DNA of 64,000 bases from an uncultured Celeribacter sp. (GTDB lineage Bacteria > Pseudomonadota > Alphaproteobacteria > Rhodobacterales > Rhodobacteraceae). The notes under the pieces were generated by a model. The model was not told the DNA's origin. It ran no database searches and worked only from the letters and a program-made list of their open reading frames with translations. Shown here in pieces: positions 42,547 to 49,510 of the stretch. Every line of letters begins with the position of its first letter. Position 1 is the stretch's first letter. A program made the position numbers and the translations under genes. The DNA is taken from assembly GCF_963675965.1 (NCBI RefSeq), contig NZ_OY780935.1:1352501-1416500 (forward strand), given 5' to 3'.

Positions 42547-43533
42547 TCAGTCGCGCTTCAGCTCGGGCGCAACCAGCCCAGCCTTGTCCAGAAGCGGATA
42601 AACAAGCGCTTCCTGCTTTGCGAGTTCAGCTGCGGTATCGTCCGCCCCGAGCGGCCGCAGCACCATGCCGTTTTTGTCTGCAGCAGCCTTGAAACTGTCA
42701 CTGTTTACGGCTGCCAGAAGGCCTTCTTCCAGTTTGCTCCGCACATCTGCCGGGACGCCTTTCGGTGCGACCATCATGACGAAATCGTTCACCACAATGT
42801 CATAGCCTTGCTCTTTGAAGGTCGGCACATCCGGGAGCTTCGGGTGACGGCTCTCAGAAGCCACGCCCAGCACATTCACGGTGCCCGCAAGTGCGTGCTC
42901 CAGAACTGGCGGAATCGGCAATGTCGCGGTCTGGACCTCTTCGGTCAAAAGTGCTGTGACGGTTGGCGCGTGCCCCGGATAAGGCAGCTTCATCATCTCA
43001 ACGCCCAGCGCCGCAGGAATAACCTCCGCAAAGATAAAGGAGTTGCCGCCCTGCGGGTCATTGCCATTCATCAAGGCCATGGGATCCTTCTTCATCGCCT
43101 CGACATAGCCCTCAAGCGTGTCGATACCGGTGGAGGCGGAAATCTCAAGAGCGCCAGGTTCGTCGCTAATGTAAACCAGCGGGTCGAGACCGTCGAGTTG
43201 GGGCGCGTTGGTGTTCATATAGGATTGCGACACGGCGTGCAGACCCATCACACCTATGGTGTAGCCGTCGGGCTTCGCGTCAACGATGTGGCGCATGCCG
43301 GTGGAGCCGCCCGCGCCGGTGACGTTGTCGACCACAACGGCGGTGTCCATGATGGTCGAAAGCTCGTGACCGATCAGACGCGCCACGAGGTCATGACCTC
43401 CGCCGGCGGGCCAGACCACGGTGATATGGATCGGCTCGCTCGGGTAGGCATCTTCGGCCATGGCAGAGCCGAAAGGCAGAGCGGTCGCAGCAGTCAGACA
43501 AAAGGCGGATGTAAGGAGATGGCGTCGTTTCAT
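42547..43533 (-). CDS. tctC: Tripartite tricarboxylate transporter substrate-binding protein
   Basis: This 328-residue periplasmic protein has a signal peptide (MKRRHLLTSAFCLTAATALP, cleavage near AMA-ED). The mature part is of the Bug/TctC family, with the early YPSEPIHITVVWPAGGGHD motif that shapes the carboxylate site. It is first in the tctC-tctB-tctA operon. The promoter carries a near copy of the nicC palindrome, tying uptake to the pathway. Confidence 0.9.
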   Translation of the reverse strand: MKRRHLLTSAFCLTAATALPFGSAMAEDAYPSEPIHITVVWPAGGGHDLVARLIGHELSTIMDTAVVVDNVTGAGGSTGMRHIVDAKPDGYTIGVMGLHAVSQSYMNTNAPQLDGLDPLVYISDEPGALEISASTGIDTLEGYVEAMKKDPMALMNGNDPQGGNSFIFAEVIPAALGVEMMKLPYPGHAPTVTALLTEEVQTATLPIPPVLEHALAGTVNVLGVASESRHPKLPDVPTFKEQGYDIVVNDFVMMVAPKGVPADVRSKLEEGLLAAVNSDSFKAAADKNGMVLRPLGADDTAAELAKQEALVYPLLDKAGLVAPELKRD

Positions 43534-43839
43534 GGGATCCCTGTTGTTTTCTAAAGTGTAGCAGTCGCGAGCAGGCAAAGCCTACCCGGGCGCAGCCCGC
43601 ATCATGCGGATCGCTGCGTTGGCTTCAGTTTGTTTTGGCCATTGAAGGCAGTGCGATTATCTTCCGGAGTTCTCAGCCCTTTGCGGGTCTTTTGCTCCAT
43701 TGCAGGCTTAGAAAAACGCAGATGACATTGTTTGTATAGAAACAAATTATTCCACTGAATAATTTCTCCTTCCCTTTTCCGTTACTCCGTGTTTTTGCCC
43801 ATTTATTGAGCATGTAAATTGAATTACAGGCACATGTCA
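43534..43839. promoter_or_regulatory. Promoter region of tctCBA with two overlapping palindromes
   Basis: No gene is visible. TTGTTTGT, two bases, AGAAACAAAT (43729-43747 region) nearly repeats the 22-bp palindrome upstream of nicC. Overlapping it, AAATTATTC and GAATAATTT form perfect 9-base arms around CACT (43744-43765); their ATTATTC/GAATAAT cores recall the sites near tetR. The tctC promoter may thus be read by two regulators. Confidence 0.6.
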
Positions 43840-44895
43840 TTACAAATCGAGCGTGACATCCCCCTCAGGAACGGAGCAGCAGAGAAAGATTTCCCCCTCC
43901 TCCGGCGAATCAATGAGATCTTCCGTATACGCAACATCTCCACTGAGCTTGCGACAGGCGCATGTGCCACATATACCTGCCCTGCATTCGAATTCAGGCG
44001 TCAAACCTTGTGCTTCGGCCAGCTCCAAAAGACTTTCACTCGTACCATCCCAAGCCACATCAAGGCCGGATTTTGCAAAATGCACGACCGGACCAGAGAC
44101 CAGCGTCCCCGCCCCGTCAGCCCCCTCAACAGGTGCGGTCGAAACGGACGCCTCATTTTTCACCAAAGGCGCAGCACCACCGAAAGTCTCCTGATGAATT
44201 TCCGCATCCGGCACTCCGAGAGACACCAAAGCCGCCCGCATCGCGGACATGAAGCCCTCCGGCCCACAGAGATAGACATGATAGGCGTCGAGGGGCAAAA
44301 GGTCGCGCAAAACCTCACGAGACAAAAGCCCGACTCCCTGACACCGCCCGTCGGCGACATCCGCCTCCACCCCTTCAGCATAAGCAGCATAGGTCTGCAC
44401 ATTGGGCGCGCGCGCCGCGATCTCCGCGACCTCATCAGCAAAGCTGTGCTCCGAGGCCGAAAGGCAAGCATGGACGAAATAGACGGGCCGCTCAGGCTGG
44501 CGCGCCAGCACGGAGAGCATCGACAGCGCCGGCGTGATCCCGATCCCGCCTGTAAGAAGCAATACAGGCCGCGCATCATCGGCCAGAACAAACTTGCCGC
44601 GCGGACGCTCCGCCGAGAGGCGCGCACCAACCTGCGCCGCATGTAAGAACCGCGAGCCGCCCTTGCCATTGGGTTCAATCTTGACACTGATCCGATAGCC
44701 GTTGTGATCGGCGGGATCGGACGAGATTGTATAGGTCGCAAGCTTACGCTCAGGCAGATCAAGCCGCAGCGGCAAGTGCTGGCCTGCCACGAAAGGCTGG
44801 AACACGCCCTCCACGACATTGAGCCTCAAAGAGATCACGTTCTGACTTTCCTGAACCCGCTCTGCCACTTCAAGCACCATCGGAGCATTAGCCAT
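43840..44895 (-). CDS. Oxygenase reductase, flavin/NAD and 2Fe-2S ferredoxin domains (VanB-like)
   Basis: This 351-residue protein has an N-terminal flavin-binding barrel (about residues 5-105, with LATYTISSDP), an NAD-binding domain (about 108-225, with LLTGGIGITPALSM) and a C-terminal plant-type 2Fe-2S ferredoxin domain with cysteines in ECRAGICGTCACRK and CCS. It passes electrons from NADH to an oxygenase, very likely the Rieske protein two genes upstream. It overlaps the TIM-barrel gene by 8 bases. The layout is that of VanB-type reductases of Rieske demethylases and hydroxylases. Confidence 0.9.
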   Translation of the reverse strand: MANAPMVLEVAERVQESQNVISLRLNVVEGVFQPFVAGQHLPLRLDLPERKLATYTISSDPADHNGYRISVKIEPNGKGGSRFLHAAQVGARLSAERPRGKFVLADDARPVLLLTGGIGITPALSMLSVLARQPERPVYFVHACLSASEHSFADEVAEIAARAPNVQTYAAYAEGVEADVADGRCQGVGLLSREVLRDLLPLDAYHVYLCGPEGFMSAMRAALVSLGVPDAEIHQETFGGAAPLVKNEASVSTAPVEGADGAGTLVSGPVVHFAKSGLDVAWDGTSESLLELAEAQGLTPEFECRAGICGTCACRKLSGDVAYTEDLIDSPEEGEIFLCCSVPEGDVTLDL

Positions 44896-45961
44896 GTGCG
44901 CCCCCCTGCGGCAGACCAAGCGCCGTCATTTCATCACGCAGGAACCGCGCAATCGCAGCATTCTGACCAATGAGGGAGAATTTCGCTCCATCGCCATAGT
45001 CGGTGAGGTTGATCATCTCGGTGGTGATCACCGCAAGACGGCTTTCCGGCGTTTCAGCATGATGCTTCAACACCTTGCGCGCCACGTGCTTGCAGGGCTC
45101 AAGCCGCCATGCCTCCCAAGGCGAATGCCATTCACCAAGGGCCGGACGCGTAAAGGGATAGAGGATCGCGCGGCCATACTGGCCTTCGCGCGCCCTTTGA
45201 TGAGGATCGTCGGGCACGCCCGCCGCGCCATTGGAACTGTCATGTTTGGACCAGAGGTTGCGCGGACCGGATGGGGTCACGGAGCGCAATTGGAACCAAC
45301 GTACCAACCCGGCATCGAGCCACTGATCTACCAGATTGCCCGCCTCATACGGGTCAAGCACAACCCGCCCTGCGGCCACATCTTCGCGAATTCCGGAGAC
45401 GTCCAGCTCCGCGTCATCGCCCATCTTGAAAAGCATATGTGAGTAATCAAGCGTCAGATTGAACGGGACGCCCATCTTGTCAGCAGCTTCGGCCACGATG
45501 GCGACGCGGCGCGGGTCTTCGCTCCACATGTTCACATGCAACTCGAAACAGGGTTCGATGCCGATCTCTTGCCCCAGCTCCCAAGCGTCAACCCAGGCAC
45601 GAATGACCTCTTCATCCGTGACCCAGCGCTTTTCACCGTGCCAGTTGTAGATCATCATATTGTGGAATTTAGCTCCCACCTTCACTGCGCGCTCCATATT
45701 GCGACGCAGCGCAGACAGATAGCCCTCTCCCAGCGCATAAACACCACTGGCGGTGGTCACAGGGAGAGTGTTGGCAGCACTGAGTTCGAGAAATGTCTCG
45801 ACCTCACCCTCCATCGGGAGACGGTCAAAGAAATCGAACACACCGGCGCTTGCGACCATAGCAAACTGGTCAGAGAGCGGCGGCTCGGAGAATGAAACAG
45901 GGCATTCGGGCGAGGAGGCTTGAGCTCCTCGACCGTTACAGCCAATCAAGAGAGGCGTCAT
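44888..45961 (-). CDS. TIM-barrel protein (xylose isomerase-like fold), function unknown
   Basis: This 357-residue protein looks like a sugar-phosphate isomerase/epimerase or AP endonuclease-type TIM barrel. Candidate metal ligands are Glu140 and His142 (CFELHVNMW) and Asp172 and His175 (LDYSHML). It is translated together with the reductase and follows the Rieske oxygenase gene, so it should handle a substrate or product of that enzyme. No such protein belongs to the known nicotinate pathway. Isomerase, hydrolase or lyase activity are all possible. Confidence 0.65.
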   Translation of the reverse strand: MTPLLIGCNGRGAQASSPECPVSFSEPPLSDQFAMVASAGVFDFFDRLPMEGEVETFLELSAANTLPVTTASGVYALGEGYLSALRRNMERAVKVGAKFHNMMIYNWHGEKRWVTDEEVIRAWVDAWELGQEIGIEPCFELHVNMWSEDPRRVAIVAEAADKMGVPFNLTLDYSHMLFKMGDDAELDVSGIREDVAAGRVVLDPYEAGNLVDQWLDAGLVRWFQLRSVTPSGPRNLWSKHDSSNGAAGVPDDPHQRAREGQYGRAILYPFTRPALGEWHSPWEAWRLEPCKHVARKVLKHHAETPESRLAVITTEMINLTDYGDGAKFSLIGQNAAIARFLRDEMTALGLPQGGAHG

Positions 45962-46011
45962 AGTCTTCTTTCGGAATTTAGGTGCCGGGGAACAGGCCCC
46001 CGGCAGATCGC

Positions 46012-47082
46012 TCAGTCGTGATAAACGAAGGAAGGGTTTGGCTCGGCCGACGCATCAACCGTGCGCTCACGCTCCAGCATCTCATTGATGCGTTTGCGGT
46101 AGACCATCGGCCCGCGGTCAATGGCGATACGGATCGGACGGCGCTTAAGCGGCGCCTGCTCTTCGGCATGCACAGCTTCAAGAATTCCTTTGTCCTCCGA
46201 GAAGGCGACGCGGAACATCGCATCGATCTTTTGCGAAGCCTCTTCGGTTTCAACAGCTGTATTGCGCAGGTGCATCCAGCGGTCGATGGTATAATCCTCC
46301 GTCACTGGCGTCATGAAATGCAGCGCGAAGATGCGGTTGCCATCATCGAGATTGTCTTCGGTGATCCCGGCAGCCACATCGGCGGAGCCGAAATCGATCA
46401 CAGCAATCGAGGGCTGATAGAGATGGTAATAGTGCCAACGGTCGACATTACCTTTGAAATCCCCGAAGGCCTTGAAAAAGCCAATCGGCTCGGCATCGCG
46501 AATCCAGCGCCATGCGGTGATCGCCTCGCCTTCGGTCGAGACATGAACCGGGATATTCTCCGAGGCAGAATTGCCTAGAGTGGTCGGGTGCACAAAGCTG
46601 ACGTGCGCCGGATCGACAAGGTTTTCGGCGACGTTCAGATAGTTCGACTCGAGATGCAGCGCATCGCCGTGATGGGCATGCCATTTCGGATCTGTAAACT
46701 GCGGCATGTCGAAAATGTCGTCGGTGTTGGCGCGATGCGCGTCGCCCATCCAGATCCAGACGATACCGTGGCGCTCAAACGTCGGGTAGGCATCGACATA
46801 GGCCGAAGCTGGAATCTTATCCTGGCCCGGCACACGGGTACATTTACCATCCGCGCCAAAGGTGAGGCCGTGGTACCCGCATTGCACCGTATCCCCGATA
46901 CGTTTGCCCTTGGACAACGGCAGAAGGCGATGCGGGCAGCGATCTTCGAGAGCAGCCACAGTGCCATCGGTGCGGCGGAACAAAAGCACCGGATCGCCCA
47001 GAATCGTAAAGCGGCGCAGCTCGTCGTCGATCTCAGTAGACCACGCGGCAACATACCACGCATTGCGGACCAAAGTCGTCAT
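46012..47082 (-). CDS. Rieske non-heme iron oxygenase, catalytic subunit (VanA-like)
   Basis: This 356-residue oxygenase has an N-terminal Rieske domain with the 2Fe-2S ligands Cys49, His51, Cys68 and His71. The catalytic domain has iron ligands in NLVDPAHVSFVH (His160 and His165, with Asp157 as the likely electron bridge). Length and layout match single-subunit Rieske enzymes such as vanillate O-demethylase VanA. Reactions in this group include O- or N-demethylation and ring hydroxylation. It leads the operon with the TIM-barrel and reductase genes. The substrate is unknown; a substituted pyridine is the natural guess from context. Confidence 0.88.
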   Translation of the reverse strand: MTTLVRNAWYVAAWSTEIDDELRRFTILGDPVLLFRRTDGTVAALEDRCPHRLLPLSKGKRIGDTVQCGYHGLTFGADGKCTRVPGQDKIPASAYVDAYPTFERHGIVWIWMGDAHRANTDDIFDMPQFTDPKWHAHHGDALHLESNYLNVAENLVDPAHVSFVHPTTLGNSASENIPVHVSTEGEAITAWRWIRDAEPIGFFKAFGDFKGNVDRWHYYHLYQPSIAVIDFGSADVAAGITEDNLDDGNRIFALHFMTPVTEDYTIDRWMHLRNTAVETEEASQKIDAMFRVAFSEDKGILEAVHAEEQAPLKRRPIRIAIDRGPMVYRKRINEMLERERTVDASAEPNPSFVYHD

Positions 47083-47120
47083 ATCAAATTCCCTTTTAGC
47101 TGGCGTGTGCGTTAGATCAA

Positions 47121-47310
47121 TTAGTGCGTACTAAAAGTAATTTGATCCAGATCAAATTTAGCCTTTTCGATATTTTTGCGAATGCTTGGCATTTTTACGG
47201 TAAAATTCATCATTTTTTGCATAATATTTATGCAAAAATCCGCAAAGGGCGCGTAAGTGTGCGGGATTATGGATTTCCGACCGGTGATATTTTGTATCAG
47301 TACGTACTTA
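47121..47310. promoter_or_regulatory. Rieske operon promoter with four palindromes
   Basis: Four inverted repeats lie in about 190 bases: TTAGTGCGTACTAA (47121-47134); AATTTGATC and GATCAAATT around CA (47139-47158); TTTTTGCATAA and TTATGCAAAAA around TAT (47214-47238); and TCAGTACGTACTTA (47297-47310), which overlaps the upstream marR stop codon. The first and last share the pattern T-N-AGT-R-CGTACT-W-A. They are candidate operators for the MarR proteins encoded upstream. Confidence 0.6.
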
Positions 47311-47802
47311 TTTTTGCTCTAGCGACTCATCTGCTCCGCTCATCACCTTGCGCAGAAGTTCCATAAAGAGCGTTCGCTCAATCGGCGTCAGCGGAGCGAG
47401 CAACTCTTCGCCTGCGCGCAAACTGACTGGCACATGGTCAACCGCACAGGCCCGACCCGCCTCAGTCAGTTCAATCACAGAGGCGCGTTGATCATCCTTG
47501 CTGCGCGTCTTCTTGATCAGCCCATCTTTTTCAAGCTTGCGCACCACGACGGTGGTGGTGGACGGATCCATCGAAGTCAGCCGCCCAAGATGGCTCTGCG
47601 CCACGGGACCCATCTTAAGGAGCGTCACAAGCGCCACGAATTGCGTCACCGACAAGTTCGGTGTCAGAACCGCCTGAGTGAAAAGCTGCGCCCCGCGCTG
47701 ATGGACGCGCCGCACCAATTGTGCCGGATGATTGCGTGGATCATAGGCCTCGATGGCCTCCGCCAAGTCTACTTTGGCCTGGTCCATATTCTTCTGATCC
47801 AT
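47308..47802 (-). CDS. MarR family transcriptional regulator (first of two)
   Basis: This 164-residue regulator has the MarR winged helix: LSVTQFVALVTLLKMG, then the recognition region LGRLTSMDPSTTTVVVRKLEKDGL and the wing KDDQRASVIELTEAGR. It lies directly upstream of the Rieske operon, 27 bases from a second marR gene in the same direction. NicR of Pseudomonas, which answers to 6-hydroxynicotinate, is also a MarR protein, so one of this pair may play that role. Confidence 0.87.
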   Translation of the reverse strand: MDQKNMDQAKVDLAEAIEAYDPRNHPAQLVRRVHQRGAQLFTQAVLTPNLSVTQFVALVTLLKMGPVAQSHLGRLTSMDPSTTTVVVRKLEKDGLIKKTRSKDDQRASVIELTEAGRACAVDHVPVSLRAGEELLAPLTPIERTLFMELLRKVMSGADESLEQK

Positions 47803-47829
47803 TGTCGTCGCTCACCCCCTACACAAATA

Positions 47830-48261
47830 TCAGCTAATTTTATCTAGCAACGCAAGCAACGTGCGCCGCTCAGCCTCACTCAAAGGCTTGAGCGTCTCCT
47901 CCGTGATGGATCTTACCACGGGCACACACTCTGCTATTAGCGCCTTTCCCGCCTCGGTCGCACTCAAAAGATACCGCCGACGGTCCTCCTCGTCCTTCTC
48001 CGTCACAATCAACCCCCGCGCCTCCAGCCGGTTCACCACCCCTTTCGTGGTCGCTGCGTCCATGGCAACGGATCGCCCCAAAGCATTCTGAGAGAGCGGA
48101 GCCTTCGCAAACGCCAACCGGTAAAGGGTCGAGAACTGTTGGGGCGTCAAGCTGTCCATCCGTTCAGCAAAGATCGTCATGTGACGTTGATGGGCTCTGC
48201 GCAAAACGAAGCCCACCTGCTCATCCAGCACATAGTGCCCATGTGTATTTTTAGTGTCCAT
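47830..48261 (-). CDS. MarR family transcriptional regulator (second of two)
   Basis: This 143-residue MarR protein has LTPQQFSTLYRLA, LGRSVAMDAATTKGVVNRLEARGL and the wing DEEDRRRYLLSATEAG. The start at 48261 gives MDTKNTHGHYVLDEQVG; AGGG is just upstream. It is similar in plan to the next MarR gene (same ATT..VV-R-LE--GLI recognition helix style), so the pair may stem from an old duplication. Confidence 0.87.
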   Translation of the reverse strand: MDTKNTHGHYVLDEQVGFVLRRAHQRHMTIFAERMDSLTPQQFSTLYRLAFAKAPLSQNALGRSVAMDAATTKGVVNRLEARGLIVTEKDEEDRRRYLLSATEAGKALIAECVPVVRSITEETLKPLSEAERRTLLALLDKIS

Positions 48262-48617
48262 TCGCCCTAGCTTAAATATGCATTTCTCGCTGCGCAAAGC
48301 GATGCCGAACTCGGCATTTAATATTACCTTTTAGCGCCACGCTTTTCCAAACAATACCTCAACTCGAAAAACAACCCAATTTTGAGCCGCCCGTCACAAC
48401 CAGAGCCCAGAGGCCGCCCGTGAGGTCGACAGTAGAGAAACGAAGAAAGCCCATGAATGGCCGTTTGAACAAGCATAAAGCGCTAGGCGGATTTCCCTGC
48501 GGCGGGCGCACTGGATTCCTTGTCGACACAAATGTCTGACGTCAGCACCCGTGGGACTGATTTGGAGATTTGAACAACGGAGGATTTCTGCTTCATCTTA
48601 TCGATTAGGAGATCGAG
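48262..48617. promoter_or_regulatory. Intergenic region between the marR pair and a small hypothetical gene
   Basis: A perfect inverted repeat, ATGCCGA and TCGGCAT around AC (48302-48317), lies 41 bases upstream of the second marR start and may be its operator. The remainder shows no convincing gene. A 37-codon minus-strand frame ending at 48483 has no supporting signal. Confidence 0.45.
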
Positions 48618-49115
48618 ATGATGAAGAAGCCTGAAACTTCGAAGGATTCGGCTGACAAGTCCATGACCGCAGGTCAAAGAACCGGTGAGGCAGGCTTCCA
48701 TGGCATCGTTGTTCCGAGATCGGAGGTTGACGCAATCGCACCTTCGCCCCAGGCCATACCCGAAGAAGCATCCGAAGAGCTGCGGGGCATGGCTGCAGCC
48801 GAGTTCGGCCGTTCGGTTGGACTACGCGATGGCGGTGTGTTTCAGTCCATGATCGAAGCCGGGTACGTACCCGCCAGCAAGATCATCAATCCCCGCACGA
48901 AACGACCACAATACTGGATGACTCCCGAGAACATGGCCACGTTCCGGCGTCAGTTTGCGACTCTGACGACTCTGGCGGCAGAAACCGGTCAGCACCGCAA
49001 CAGCTTGAAGGGACAGTTAGCATCCGGCAGAGTTGCGCGATTTTCGCCGGAGGGACGGGATTTCGGAGCCGTGTATCTGCGGGATGATGTGACCGACGTG
49101 TTCGGATTGGATTGA
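48618..49115 (+). CDS. Hypothetical protein, possible helix-turn-helix region
   Basis: I do not recognise this 165-residue protein. The first 55 residues are polar. The rest looks like a helix-turn-helix segment followed by a second helical unit: FGRSVGLRDGGVFQSMIEAG, then YWMTPENMATFRR and TGQHRNSLKGQL, ending in GAVYLRDDVTDVFGL. That order recalls the C-terminal DNA-binding part of larger TniQ-like or prophage proteins, so it may be a shortened remnant. AGGAG precedes the start. It lies next to a tRNA gene, a common place for integrated DNA. Confidence 0.5.
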   Translation: MMKKPETSKDSADKSMTAGQRTGEAGFHGIVVPRSEVDAIAPSPQAIPEEASEELRGMAAAEFGRSVGLRDGGVFQSMIEAGYVPASKIINPRTKRPQYWMTPENMATFRRQFATLTTLAAETGQHRNSLKGQLASGRVARFSPEGRDFGAVYLRDDVTDVFGLD

Positions 49116-49339
49116 CTGCAGCGGTGAATCCCGAAGTTCTCGGGGTTTGTGAGTTGGCCGCCCGCATTGACATTCCATCGACAGGAACGGTGGAAAGCCC
49201 CGCCAAGCGGTTCGGCAGTTGCTCCTAAGCAACGCCTTCAAAACCTCACCCTCGTGCTTCCTTATTGCTTCCCGATTTTAAAATAGAACAAACGAGAACA
49301 TCTGAAAATATTATAGTGAATTGATTTTATTTGAGAAAT

Positions 49340-49416
49340 TGGCGATCCCTGAAGGACTCGAACCCTCAACCTGCTGATTAGAAGTCAGCTGCTCTATCCA
49401 GTTGAGCTAAGGGACC
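49340..49416 (-). tRNA. tRNA-Arg (anticodon UCU)
   Basis: The 77-base minus-strand sequence folds as a tRNA: acceptor arms GGTCCCT and AGGGATC (one G-U pair), T-arm with GGTTCGAGTC, anticodon stem GCTGA/TCAGC around the loop CTTCTAA, which gives anticodon UCU (arginine AGA/AGG), discriminator G and an encoded CCA. Its 3' end faces the nic cluster. Confidence 0.95.
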
Positions 49417-49510
49417 GCACGCGTGGCTTGTGGCCGGGGATGTCTTGCGATGAAATACGCGGCGAATCAAGGGGGAAGTGCAAAAAGCCGTTGTCTCCAC
49501 TGTTGTCCCC

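Noticed and set aside
34378..48261. Idea that the cluster degrades homarine or is a plain nicotinate cluster
   Set aside because: Homarine would need ring carbons attacked next to a 2-carboxyl group, which NicC chemistry does not fit. A plain nicotinate cluster normally has nicAB beside it. Neither is excluded, but neither is supported by the genes seen.
49340..49416. Attachment-site repeat of the tRNA-Arg 3' end within the window
   Set aside because: I looked for the tRNA 3' segment around the nic cluster and saw no second copy; an exhaustive search was not possible by eye.
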